DNA of 64,000 nt from Actinoallomurus bryophytorum (GTDB lineage Bacteria; Actinomycetota; Actinomycetes; Streptosporangiales; Streptosporangiaceae), in the NCBI RefSeq assembly GCF_006716425.1, contig NZ_VFOZ01000002.1, positions 496,001 through 560,000 of the forward strand, in the 5' to 3' direction. Positions 55,846-64,000 of the stretch are shown one piece after another. Within the stretch, counting starts at the first letter, position 1. Each line of letters begins with the position of its first letter. A program made the translations under genes and the position numbers. The notes beneath the pieces were generated by a model, which searched no databases, was not told the DNA's origin, and saw only the letters and a program-made list of their open reading frames with translations.

Positions 55846-57642
55846 TCAGTCGTCGGCGATCGGAATCTCGGCGAGCAGCGAGGTGCCGCCTCCTGCCGGA
55901 CTCCTGATCTCGAGTCGGCCGCCTAGTGCCTCGACACGATCGGTGATGCCGAGGAGTCCCGATCCGCGGCCCGGGTCGGCTCCGCCCTTCCCGTCGTCGC
56001 GGATCGAGAGCCGGATGGTCCCGCCCTGGACGGTGACGTCGACATGCACCGCGGACGCGTCGGCGTGCGCGGCCGCGTTCGTCAGCGCCTCGGCCACGAC
56101 GTGGTAGGCGGTCGCCTCGAAACGCTGCTGCAGTTTCCCGTCGGCGCACATGGTGAGCTCGACGGGGATGGGGGAACAGCGCACGAGCGCCTTGACCGCC
56201 GGTTGGAGGCCGCGCCTGGACAGCAGCGCCGGGTGAAGGCCCCGGGCGATCCCCCGCAGGTCCTCCAGCGTCTCGTCCAGGGCCTGGCTCGTGTGGTGCA
56301 GCAGTTCCCTGACATCTTCCTGTTCGGCCGGCGGCGTGGCCTGCGCCGCACGCAGTTCGAGCATGAGCGAGGCCAGACGCTGCTGGGTTCCGTCGTGCAG
56401 ATCACGTTCGATGAGACGGCGGGTCGCGTCGGCGGCGGCGAGGACCCGGGCGCGGGAGGCTCGCAGCTTGTCGTCGCTGTCGGCGTTCGCGATGGCGGTG
56501 GCCACCAGGTCGGTGAAGTCGAGCAGGCGCTTCTCGGTGTCCTGGGGTGCCGGCTCGGACGTCGACCCGGCGATCACCGACCCCCACAGGCGCCCGCCGA
56601 CCGTGATGGGGCAGCCGACGGCGGATTTGATCCCCATGTCGCGTATCGCGGTGAGAACCTCGCCGTCGCCTTCGGTGGCCTCGATGGCGTCCATGCGCCC
56701 AGGTGCCTTCGTACGCGCCAGGAGTTCCGCGGGAGTCCCCTTCTCCAGCGGCCAGCGCATACCGAGGGGAATCGTGGAGTTCCAGACGCCGACCGTGGTC
56801 GCGACGGCGTCCGGCTCATAGCGGAACACCGCCGTGTTCGATCCCTCCCCCAGGATCTGTCCCACCTCGCGTGCGACCGCACCGAAGATCTCCCCCGGCG
56901 GCGCACCATGCGCGACGAGCGTCGCCAGGCGCCGCAACGCCGCCTGTTCGTCCATGATCCGTTGGCGTACCCGTGCCGCTTGGAGCAGCACCTCCATGGA
57001 GGGCACCACACGCTCGCCCAGACGCCGCAGCGTCGCCCGCGGCAGCCCGGTGGGGACGAGGATCGAGGCCACCTCGGCGCCGTCGTCACGCAGCGGGAAT
57101 GCCACGTACTGCTCGTCATCGGGGGCCGCGCCGAGCCGGATCGCCGCGGACGGCAGCTTCAGGGCGCGGGCCAGATGTTTCGCGGCGGCCGGCTGCGCGG
57201 CCTTCAGATCCGGCGCGTACAGCAGGATGCGGGCCAGTTCGGCGGAAAGATCGGCCTCCGCGCGTGCGTCGACCTCGACGGCCAGGGAGCGGGCCAGCTT
57301 GGAGATCGAACCGGCCAGCAGCGTGACGGCGAGGAAGACCGCGAGCACCGTCCAGCTCTCGGCCTTGTCGAGTGTCAGGCTCGCGACCGGCGGGATGAGG
57401 AAATAGTCCAGGGCGATGGTGCTGACCAGCGCGGTCGCCATCCCGAGCCACAGACCCCACACGGACGCGACCGTCACGACGCCCAGCAGATACAAGATCC
57501 CCAGCGAGCGCACCGGTGTGATCTGCTGGAGCAGCTCGCCAAGAAGCGTCTCCGCCACGACGCACAGGAGGGCTACCAGGATCCCCAGTGCGAGGGGCGG
57601 GCGCGTTCTGCGCTGCACGAGCGCCAGCAGGCCCAGGGGCAT
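55846..57642 (-). CDS. Membrane sensor histidine kinase with DUF4118-like and GAF domains
   Basis: A 598-residue kinase. About four N-terminal helices (20-120, KdpD/DUF4118-like) are followed by GAF domains (about 125-225 and 230-390). The HisKA_3 dimerisation helix carries the phospho-acceptor His416 in ERDLHDGTQQRL. The ATPase domain contains EALTNAAAHA and DDGKGGADPGRGSGLLGI. This NarL-partner type normally signals to a response regulator; none is encoded next to it. A short upstream extension of the start is possible. Confidence 0.9.
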   Translation of the reverse strand: MPLGLLALVQRRTRPPLALGILVALLCVVAETLLGELLQQITPVRSLGILYLLGVVTVASVWGLWLGMATALVSTIALDYFLIPPVASLTLDKAESWTVLAVFLAVTLLAGSISKLARSLAVEVDARAEADLSAELARILLYAPDLKAAQPAAAKHLARALKLPSAAIRLGAAPDDEQYVAFPLRDDGAEVASILVPTGLPRATLRRLGERVVPSMEVLLQAARVRQRIMDEQAALRRLATLVAHGAPPGEIFGAVAREVGQILGEGSNTAVFRYEPDAVATTVGVWNSTIPLGMRWPLEKGTPAELLARTKAPGRMDAIEATEGDGEVLTAIRDMGIKSAVGCPITVGGRLWGSVIAGSTSEPAPQDTEKRLLDFTDLVATAIANADSDDKLRASRARVLAAADATRRLIERDLHDGTQQRLASLMLELRAAQATPPAEQEDVRELLHHTSQALDETLEDLRGIARGLHPALLSRRGLQPAVKALVRCSPIPVELTMCADGKLQQRFEATAYHVVAEALTNAAAHADASAVHVDVTVQGGTIRLSIRDDGKGGADPGRGSGLLGITDRVEALGGRLEIRSPAGGGTSLLAEIPIADD

Positions 57643-57769
57643 GACTCCATCGTGAGATCGAAGGCGGGCGGCGTCATGCAAGCCACCCACTACCCCCGCG
57701 TACCCGCTAACCCCCAAACGGTCGGCCACGGACGAGGCGGGGCCCGGACCGAGGACTTCGAGACAGGTC

Positions 57770-58684
57770 TTAGCCGACGAACAGGTAGTCGGCCTGGTAC
57801 GGCACGGCCGCGGTCGGTGTGCGCTGCGGGTCGCATGTTCCCGTCGGCGCCGTCCCGCGTACCGTGTTGAGCCGCAGCACCTCGGCGACGTGGGCGAGTC
57901 TGCCGTGCGCGGCGCCCGTCTGGGTGGCCTGGAGGTCCAGCTCGGGGATGTTGTCCGGTCCGTTCGGGGTCTTGAGGATGATCTTCCCCGTCACCGAGGT
58001 GCCATCCGGGGCGACCCACTGCGGCGGGCCGTCGACGGGCTGCACGAAGGAGTGCCGGATGCCGCCCCGCAGCCGCGCCGCGACGTCGCGCTGGGTGAAG
58101 GCGAACGTGCCGTCCGCCTGCTGGGTGCAGGCGTAGATCTGCGAACCCTGGACCACGGGGGCGACGTCGATGGACGGGCCGCCCTGGCGGACCGGCTGGC
58201 TGAGCCTGTGCAGCTGACCGCGGACGGCGCCTCCGGGGAACTGCCGGGTGTCGAGGTTCGCGTAGAAGGAGCCGGGATCGGCGACGAGCGCGGTCAGCAA
58301 CGCCGTGTCGTTCACCCGCACCGAGCCGCTCGCCGTGTCGCCGGACCGCGTCGAGGAGAACAGCTCGATCTTCAGGTCGCCGTCGACGCCCGGCCCGCCC
58401 GCGTAAATGTGCGCCTCGGTCGGCGCCGAGATGCCCTGCCACCGCACCGAGTAGGAGACCTTCGAGCCGTCGATCTCGACCACCTCGAGCGCCCGGCCGT
58501 CCGGGTCGTTCACCGCGCCCCTGGCGCTGGGCACCTCGTTGCGGCCCAGCAGGCTCGACACGAGGTGCACGGTGTCCGCCGAGGGGGACGCCTGCGACGC
58601 GGAGGCCGATGCGTGCACAGCCGCGGTCGCCCCCGTGCCGGCCACGACGACGGCGCCGGTCAGAATGAGCCTCTTGCTGAACAT
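57770..58684 (-). CDS. Secreted CHRD-domain protein with DUF3455-like C-terminus
   Basis: A 304-residue secreted protein. A signal peptide (about 1-30) is followed by a CHRD domain at about 40-150 (LLGRNEVPSARGAVNDPDGRA, then GPGVDGDLKIELF, FYANLDTRQFPGGAVRGQL). A DUF3455-like part at about 165-304 contains GSQIYACTQQADGTFAF and PTGTCDPQRTPTAAVPYQADYLF. The combination appears as one reading frame. The function is not known, probably cell-surface or matrix-related. GAAGGTGAT lies upstream of the ATG. Confidence 0.82.
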   Translation of the reverse strand: MFSKRLILTGAVVVAGTGATAAVHASASASQASPSADTVHLVSSLLGRNEVPSARGAVNDPDGRALEVVEIDGSKVSYSVRWQGISAPTEAHIYAGGPGVDGDLKIELFSSTRSGDTASGSVRVNDTALLTALVADPGSFYANLDTRQFPGGAVRGQLHRLSQPVRQGGPSIDVAPVVQGSQIYACTQQADGTFAFTQRDVAARLRGGIRHSFVQPVDGPPQWVAPDGTSVTGKIILKTPNGPDNIPELDLQATQTGAAHGRLAHVAEVLRLNTVRGTAPTGTCDPQRTPTAAVPYQADYLFVG

Positions 58685-58808
58685 CAGATCACCTTCGGCT
58701 AGGGAGGGTGCTTGCCCGTTCAGCAAGGCAGTACGGCCGGGCGCAGCGGACGGTTCAACGGCCTTGAAGACCGTGCGAACCGGGACCCGCAGGGGCTCTT
58801 CGTCCCGG

Positions 58809-59777
58809 CTACTCGGTGAGCTTCCGTATCGCGCTCAGCGTGCGCTCACCGCCCGGGTCGCCCCCGGTCACCGGCACCACCGCGATCTCGTCGACGCCCG
58901 CGTCGGCGTACGCGGCCAGCCGCGCGCGTACGGCGGCGGCGTCGCCGGCCAGCCCGATCGTGCCGGCCAGCTCGAGCGGCAGGGCCGTGAGCAGCTCCCG
59001 CGGCGCGGTGCCGCCGCGCGCCAGCCTCACCGCGTCGGAGAACCCCGCCTCGGCGAGGTTGTCGGCGAAGCCCGGCGCGCTGAGGTAGGGAACGAGACCC
59101 CAGATCAGCTGCGCGTACGACTCGGGTACCGGATCGACGGCGGCCGGCATCCAGGCCGCCAGCCGCGGCGCTCGACGGCCGGCCTTCTTCGCCGCCGCGG
59201 CGAGCTTGTCCTTCAGCACGGCGGCCTGCTGCGGGGTGACGAGGTTGATCACCATCCGGTCGGCGTGCCGGGCCGCCGTCGCGATGGCGCGGTCGCCGAG
59301 CGCCGCCACGGTCAGCGGGCCCTCAGGCGGTCCCAGGCGCAGCCGGAAGCCGCTGCCGCCGGCCGCCTTGCCAGAGCGGCCCGTACGGCCGCCGCCGAGC
59401 AGTGTGGCCACCGCCCGCGCGCTCTCCTCCAGCGCGGCGGCGGAGCGGCCACGCGACCTGCCGTGCCACTCCTCGACGAGTGTGGGGTTCGAGGTGCCCA
59501 GCGCGACGCCGATCCGGCGGCGGGTGAGCGCCGTCACCGAGGCCGCTCCCATGGCGATCATGGCCGGGTCGCGGACGTTCACCGGGATCGGGCCGACCGT
59601 CATCGTGATCTTGTCGGTCGCCAGTCCGATCGCGGTCGCGAGCGCGAAGGCGTCCCAGGTGCCCGTCTCCCCGATCCACAGCTCACTGAAGCCCAGCCGG
59701 TCGGCGAGCACCGCGGTGTGCAGCCCCTCCTCCGGAGGACGATCGAGCCACATCCCGACAACGGCACTGATTTCCAT
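58809..59777 (-). CDS. LLM-class F420-dependent oxidoreductase
   Basis: A 322-residue luciferase-like protein, only distantly like the one at 52896-53753. Blocks seen: LADRLGFSELWIGETGTWDAF (about 24-44), TDKITMTVGPIPVNVRDP (about 53-70), TRRRIGVALGTSNP and DRMVINLVTP. The reaction is not known. Divergent from the MurA homologue. Confidence 0.88.
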   Translation of the reverse strand: MEISAVVGMWLDRPPEEGLHTAVLADRLGFSELWIGETGTWDAFALATAIGLATDKITMTVGPIPVNVRDPAMIAMGAASVTALTRRRIGVALGTSNPTLVEEWHGRSRGRSAAALEESARAVATLLGGGRTGRSGKAAGGSGFRLRLGPPEGPLTVAALGDRAIATAARHADRMVINLVTPQQAAVLKDKLAAAAKKAGRRAPRLAAWMPAAVDPVPESYAQLIWGLVPYLSAPGFADNLAEAGFSDAVRLARGGTAPRELLTALPLELAGTIGLAGDAAAVRARLAAYADAGVDEIAVVPVTGGDPGGERTLSAIRKLTE

Positions 59778-59915
59778 ACGCCCATCGAAGCAGAACCGTC
59801 AGGGTGCCGTGTCCGCATGTACGATGCCCGTGCGGCCCGGCCCGCTCATGGCGATCCGCTGGGTTACGGGATGCCGCAGGTAGCACCGCGACCAGACCCG
59901 CATAGAGTTGTGCGC

Positions 59916-61223
59916 GTGGCTGAAGAGGCGTGGAAGGTAGAACCGTCCGGTCCGCTGCGTGGCGACATCCACGTACGCGGCTCGAAGAACGCCGTGACGA
60001 AGCACATGGTCGCGGCCATGCTCGGCGAGGGCGAGAGTACGATCCGCAACGCGCCCGAGGTGGGTGACGTCGAGATCACCGGGGCGATGCTCCAAGCGCT
60101 CGGGCACGCCGTCACGCGCGACGGGTCGCACATCAGGATCGCGCCCGGCCCGGTGGCCGAGCCGCGGGTGCCCGAGGCGTTCACCGGGCTCAACCGCATC
60201 CCGATCCTCATGGTGGGCCCGCTGCTGCACCTGGCGGGCGAGGCCTTCGTGCCGCTCGTCGGCGGCGACCCGATCGGCCGCCGCCCGGTCGACTTCCACG
60301 TCGAGGCACTGCGTGCCATGGGCGCCGAGGTCGAGGTCGGCGACACCGGCATCTCCGCTCGCGCCACCCGCCTGCACGGCGCCCGCATCGACCTTCCGTA
60401 CCCGAGCGTCGGCGCCACCGAGACCGTGCTGATGTCGGCGGTGCTGGCGGAGGGCAAGACGGTGCTGCGCGGTGCCGCGATGGAGCCGGAGGTCGTCGAG
60501 CTGGCCCTGTTCCTGCAGCGCATGGGCGCGCAGATCGAGCTGAGCCCCGACCGCCGCATCGTCATCGAGGGCGTGAAGAAGCTCAAGGGCGCCTCCACCC
60601 GGCTCGCCGGCGACCGCCTCGAGGCGTTCTCCTACCTGGTGGCCGGTCTCATCACCGGCGGCGAGGTGCGCGTGCACGGCTGCTCGCAGGACCGCCTGGT
60701 CACCGCCATCACCACGCTCGCGCGGATGGGCGCCCGGTTCGAGATCACCGATGAGTGGATCACCGCGTCGGCGCCGGACGGGCTGCGCCCGGCGGCGGTG
60801 CACACCGACACCCATCCGGGGTACATGACCGACTGGCAGCAGCCGCTGATGGTCCTGTTCACGCAGGCCGAGGGCATGTCGGTGCTGCACGAGACGGTGT
60901 TCGAGAACCGCCTCGTCTACGTCCCGGCGCTGAAGAAGATGGGCTGTGAGATCGAGACCTTCAACGCCTGCCTGGGCGGCCCGGCCTGCCGGTTCCACGA
61001 CAGCAACTCGGTGCACTCGGCCGTGGTCCGTGGCGTCTCCAAGCTGACCGGCGCCGACGTGACCATGCCGGACGTACGCGCCGGCTTCTCCGCGGTCCTC
61101 GCGGCGGCGGCGGCGGACGGCCCGTCGACCCTGCGCGGCGTGCACCACATCGAGCGCGGCTACCACCGCCCGGCCGAGCAGTTCGTCTCGCTGGGCCTGA
61201 GCCTTCACAGCGAGACGGTCTGA
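59916..61223 (+). CDS. murA: UDP-GlcNAc 1-carboxyvinyltransferase homologue with Asp in place of the catalytic Cys
   Basis: Transfers enolpyruvate from PEP to UDP-GlcNAc, the first committed step of peptidoglycan synthesis. The 435-residue protein has the two-domain fold, with VRGSKNAVTKHMVAA (20-34; Lys24/Asn25), DIPYPSVGATE-like LPYPSVGATETVLMSAVLAEG and DWQQPLMVLFTQAEG. The loop that normally holds the catalytic Cys reads GGDPIGRRPVD, so Asp118 takes its place. In mycobacteria a natural Asp at this position gives resistance to fosfomycin. The segment LNRIPILMVGPLL resembles the second MurA copy of streptomycetes. The GTG used lacks a good ribosome site. Confidence 0.88.
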   Translation: MAEEAWKVEPSGPLRGDIHVRGSKNAVTKHMVAAMLGEGESTIRNAPEVGDVEITGAMLQALGHAVTRDGSHIRIAPGPVAEPRVPEAFTGLNRIPILMVGPLLHLAGEAFVPLVGGDPIGRRPVDFHVEALRAMGAEVEVGDTGISARATRLHGARIDLPYPSVGATETVLMSAVLAEGKTVLRGAAMEPEVVELALFLQRMGAQIELSPDRRIVIEGVKKLKGASTRLAGDRLEAFSYLVAGLITGGEVRVHGCSQDRLVTAITTLARMGARFEITDEWITASAPDGLRPAAVHTDTHPGYMTDWQQPLMVLFTQAEGMSVLHETVFENRLVYVPALKKMGCEIETFNACLGGPACRFHDSNSVHSAVVRGVSKLTGADVTMPDVRAGFSAVLAAAAADGPSTLRGVHHIERGYHRPAEQFVSLGLSLHSETV

Positions 61224-61253
61224 CCGGAGCCCGCCAGAGCGACGGAAGGGCGT

Positions 61254-62744
61254 TCAGCGCCGCCGGCTCGCGTGACGGGCGCCGGGCAGTCTCTCCACGA
61301 CCCGGCGGAGCCTGGACGGGGACCGCGCCGGGCCGATGCGGATGCTCAGGTTGCCGTTGACCGTGCGGTACGGCTCCAGACGCCCGCGGGCGGGCAGGTT
61401 CGCGGCGTAGCCGGCGAGGCGGCGCTCGTACGTCCAGCCGCCCCCGTCGATGCGCCCGACCAGGTCCCAGGTGCCGTCCGTCAGCTCCGGGAGCACGTCC
61501 AGGTCGACCAGGGCCTCCGCGGACATGACGCCGTCGGAGAGACGTTCGCGGGTGATCGTCAGCGGGAAGTCCGCGTTGTCCGACCGCCGGCGGATGTAGA
61601 GGTCAAGCAGCCATGGACGGTCGTTGACCTGCAGGACCTCGGCGGGCATGTCCAGCGGTATCGGAGGCTCCCACCGCTCGTCCGTGAACCGCAGGGGCGT
61701 CCCGTCGCGGTAGGTGAACCGGGCGGTGAAGCGCACCGCGAGCCGGTCGCCACGCCATCGCGTACCGTCCAGGACGGCCTCCAGCGCGATGTCGCGTTCG
61801 GCCGCCATGAGGCGGAACAGCGTCTCGTGGGCGTCGGCGCGAAGGAGCCTTGATCGCACCCGCATGCGTCCGGCGAGCAGGCTTTCGACGTCCGTGCCGA
61901 AGCGTTCGGCCATGATCCGCCGCGCCTCGTCGTAGAAGGCCCGGCGGTAGTCCGCCGGTGCGTCCAGGAAACTCGCGTCACCGAAGCGCTTGAGGACCTT
62001 CCCGCGGTACCAGTGCGCGTAGTACCGGTCGCGTACCGGTCCCGGCTCGACGTGCTCGTCGACGATGTCGAGCACCTCACGGAGCATGGCGAGGTAGTGG
62101 ACGGGCTCGGGGAGGTTGCGGGAGTAGCTGCCGGGCCGCTTCACCCAGTGACAGCACGGGTAGTCCGCGACCACCGAGATCGTGTGGGCGTCGAAGTACG
62201 CCTTGAGCACGAACCGGTGGTCCTCCAGGCGTACCGGGCCCTCGGGGAAGCGGATCTTGTGCTCGGTCAGGAAGGAGCGGCGGAACATCTTGTGCGGCGT
62301 GAGGATGCCCAGCAGGGCGTCCTCCAGCACGTCGGCGCGGTCGTGGTTCACCTTGAACATGAGCCGGGGCACCCGGCGCCCGTGCCCGATCATCTTGCCG
62401 ATCACGATGTCGGAGTCGTTGCGGAGCGCCATGGCGTGCATGCGCTCCAGCGCCTCCTCCCCGAGCCAGTCGTCATCGTCGAGGAAGTAGACGTAGTCGC
62501 CGCGCGCGGCGTCGATGCCGGCGTTGCGCGGGCCGCCCGGGCCGCCGCTGGGCGGCAGGTGGATCACGCGGACGCGCTCGTCCCGCGCCGCCAGCTCGTC
62601 CAGGCGCTTCTCGGTGCCGTCGCTGGAGCCGTCGTCGGCGAAGATCACCTCGTAGTCGTCCATGGTCTGGGACAGCACCGACCGGGCGCACTGGTCCAGG
62701 TCCTCGCCGGTGTTGTAGACGGGGATGATGACGCTGACCTTCAC
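61254..62744 (-). CDS. Family 2 glycosyltransferase with C-terminal extension
   Basis: A 496-residue cytoplasmic protein. The GT-A domain is at 1-240: VSVIIPVYNTGEDLDQC, VIFADDGSSDGT (Asp37/38) and the metal motif FLDDDDW (89-92). A C-terminal region of about 250 residues follows with two beta-rich repeats (LDIRAA-like turns) of the TarS/TarP type. Such proteins decorate cell-wall polymers; the acceptor is not known. The start overlaps the stop of the NUDIX gene by 4 bp. Confidence 0.87.
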   Translation of the reverse strand: MKVSVIIPVYNTGEDLDQCARSVLSQTMDDYEVIFADDGSSDGTEKRLDELAARDERVRVIHLPPSGGPGGPRNAGIDAARGDYVYFLDDDDWLGEEALERMHAMALRNDSDIVIGKMIGHGRRVPRLMFKVNHDRADVLEDALLGILTPHKMFRRSFLTEHKIRFPEGPVRLEDHRFVLKAYFDAHTISVVADYPCCHWVKRPGSYSRNLPEPVHYLAMLREVLDIVDEHVEPGPVRDRYYAHWYRGKVLKRFGDASFLDAPADYRRAFYDEARRIMAERFGTDVESLLAGRMRVRSRLLRADAHETLFRLMAAERDIALEAVLDGTRWRGDRLAVRFTARFTYRDGTPLRFTDERWEPPIPLDMPAEVLQVNDRPWLLDLYIRRRSDNADFPLTITRERLSDGVMSAEALVDLDVLPELTDGTWDLVGRIDGGGWTYERRLAGYAANLPARGRLEPYRTVNGNLSIRIGPARSPSRLRRVVERLPGARHASRRR

Positions 62745-63124
62745 CGCGTCAGCTCCAGGGCCGCCCGTACCGCGGGCGCGAGCCGATGATGATCGGCCGG
62801 GTCCACGAACATCCACTCGTCGATCTCCCCCGTGGCGGTCAGTTCGCCGTGATATTCGGCCGTGTAGCAGGCCATACGTACGCGTGTGCCGGGCGGCTGG
62901 TCGTGCGCGGGTGCCTCGACCACGCCGATCCCGCGAAAGCTCGCCTGGTCCAGCCGGACGCCGAGCTCCTCGTCCACCTCGCGCGAGAGCGCGGTCCAGT
63001 CGTCCTCGCCCGCCTCTCGCTTTCCACCGGGCAGGTAGAGCAGGTCACGGGAGCGGGCCCGTACGGCCAGCAGCCGGCCCCCGGACACGTGCACCCAGCC
63101 AACGACATCAAGCACAAGATCCAT
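62741..63124 (-). CDS. NUDIX hydrolase
   Basis: A 127-residue protein with the NUDIX box GGKREAGEDDWTALSREVDEELG (33-55). This is the GX5EX7REVXEEXG pattern, complete. Hydrolyses a nucleoside-diphosphate derivative; substrate not evident. Its stop overlaps the glycosyltransferase start, so the two are coupled. A hairpin separates it from the L,D-transpeptidase gene. Confidence 0.9.
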   Translation of the reverse strand: MDLVLDVVGWVHVSGGRLLAVRARSRDLLYLPGGKREAGEDDWTALSREVDEELGVRLDQASFRGIGVVEAPAHDQPPGTRVRMACYTAEYHGELTATGEIDEWMFVDPADHHRLAPAVRAALELTR

Positions 63125-63145
63125 CCTGCCAGCGGTCGGTGCGGG

Positions 63146-63166
63146 GCGCCGCCACAGGGGCGGCGC
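63146..63166 (-). terminator. Hairpin terminator after the L,D-transpeptidase gene
   Basis: 8-bp perfect stem (GCGCCGCC with its complement), loop ACAGG, 11 bp beyond the stop of the leftward gene. Confidence 0.7.
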
Positions 63167-63177
63167 GCCCGGCGCGA

Positions 63178-64000
63178 TCAGTGCAGCGCACTGCCCTTGG
63201 TCCAGTCGGTCCAGGACATCTGCCAGTAGCCGAACCCGTTGTCGGGCTCCAGGTCGCGGTCGGTGCCGCTGACGTTGACGATGTCGCCGCGGCGTGACAG
63301 GGCGTAGAACCACTTGGCGAACGCCGGCGGGGCGTTCACGCAGCCGTGGCTGACGTTCGTGTGCCCCTGCGAGCCGACCGACCACGGCGCGGAGTGGACG
63401 TACTCGCCGCTGGAGGAGATCTGCACGGCGTCCTTGACGGTCAGGCTGTAGTAGTTCGGGTCACTCTTGTTGGTCACGCCCTCCCAGCCGGAGGTCATCG
63501 TGACCGGGCTCTGCTTGCCCATCACCGCGTGGACGCCGTTGGTGGTGGTGTACTTGCGCAGCCCGCCCTTGCCCGCGCTGATCGGCGTGGTCTTCACCGT
63601 CTTGCCGTCGACCTGGACCTTCATGCGATGCGTCTTCACGTTGACGTCGCTGATGTGAGAGTCACCGATCTTGAACGACCGGCTGTAGTCCTTGGTGCCG
63701 TAGGTGTCCTTGGCGCCGCGTACGCCGGTCAGCAGGGCGCTCAGGTGCACGGCCTGATGCGGCTGCCAGTAGGTCTTCGTCCGGTACACCGCCTGCTGGC
63801 GGCCGAACCAGTGCCACGCGCCCTCGACGGGCTTGTCGGAGGTGACCCGCAGGGCGCGTTCGACGTCGGCCTGGTTGTAGACCGGCTTGCTGAACTTGAC
63901 GATGAGCGGCATGCCCACGCCGATCGTCTCGTCCGGCATCGGGGTGATGTCGGAGATCGCGAACGTCAGCTTCGGCGTGAGGGTCTGGAACGAGCTCGTC
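63178..64000 (-). CDS. L,D-transpeptidase (YkuD), N-terminal part outside the window
   Basis: Cross-links peptidoglycan between meso-diaminopimelate residues of two stems. The 274 residues seen start inside an Ig-like domain (IGVGMPLIVKFSKPV) and continue into a YkuD catalytic domain with the motif HTNVSHGCVNAPP, whose Cys is the nucleophile. A short C-terminal tail follows (YWQMSWTDW). The frame is open to the window edge, so the signal or lipobox and first Ig domain are missing. The order fits actinomycete LdtMt2-type enzymes. Confidence 0.93.
   Translation of the reverse strand, partial: TSSFQTLTPKLTFAISDITPMPDETIGVGMPLIVKFSKPVYNQADVERALRVTSDKPVEGAWHWFGRQQAVYRTKTYWQPHQAVHLSALLTGVRGAKDTYGTKDYSRSFKIGDSHISDVNVKTHRMKVQVDGKTVKTTPISAGKGGLRKYTTTNGVHAVMGKQSPVTMTSGWEGVTNKSDPNYYSLTVKDAVQISSSGEYVHSAPWSVGSQGHTNVSHGCVNAPPAFAKWFYALSRRGDIVNVSGTDRDLEPDNGFGYWQMSWTDWTKGSALH

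Noticed and set aside
58539-61223. Very long open frame giving the MurA homologue a 460-residue N-terminal extension
   Set aside because: The extension runs antisense through the LLM oxidoreductase gene and has an Arg/Gly-rich shadow composition; the MurA fold begins at about 59916.

Overview
The window comes from a high-GC actinomycete. Evidence includes GTG starts, tightly overlapping operons, a DUF574-type methyltransferase, F420-type LLM oxidoreductases, a GpgS glucosyltransferase, an MCE protein and a RamB/isocitrate lyase pair. The gene mix looks more like a Streptosporangiales-type soil actinomycete than a mycobacterium, but the genus cannot be fixed from the sequence.

Layout. 1-12.7 kb is a xylan-degradation locus. 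It holds secreted GH62 and GH10 enzymes with ricin-type carbohydrate-binding domains, a GH43 and a GH3 exo-enzyme, a divergent sugar ABC importer without its own ATPase, a second GH10, and a decayed SGNH esterase. Similar palindromes precede the GH10 gene and lie between the GH3 gene and the importer, which suggests one shared LacI-type repressor. 12.8-17.9 kb holds a methyltransferase and a PucR regulator divergent from an acyl-CoA ligase and a cupin. 18.1-20.0 kb is a decay zone: a broken DUF6461 gene and a dead insertion sequence with 28-bp ends. An acyl-CoA dehydrogenase follows.

22.1-25.8 kb is the most interesting part. It encodes a 55-residue six-cysteine peptide, then a strong hairpin, a MauE-like redox membrane protein, a membrane-anchored CXXC thioredoxin-like protein, an ABC exporter and an S26 signal peptidase. 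It reads as a dedicated system for oxidative folding, export and leader removal of a knottin-like peptide.

25.9-35.4 kb holds an orphan MCE protein, GpgS, RamB divergent from isocitrate lyase, an M1 peptidase and an ABC-2 exporter operon. 35.7-37.4 kb is a tandem pair of secreted repeat proteins, the second broken. 37.5-43.7 kb has an epimerase-like protein and a CitA/CitB-type two-component system divergent from an NMT1/THI5-type importer. 43.7-64 kb is mostly housekeeping and secreted functions: ArsR regulator, metallo-hydrolase, a pair of related acidic proteins, peptidase-like hydrolase, RNase Sa-like nuclease, HNH protein, histidine kinase, CHRD protein, a MurA homologue with Asp in place of the catalytic Cys, a glycosyltransferase with NUDIX, and the end of an L,D-transpeptidase. 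I saw no rRNA, tRNA or CRISPR.
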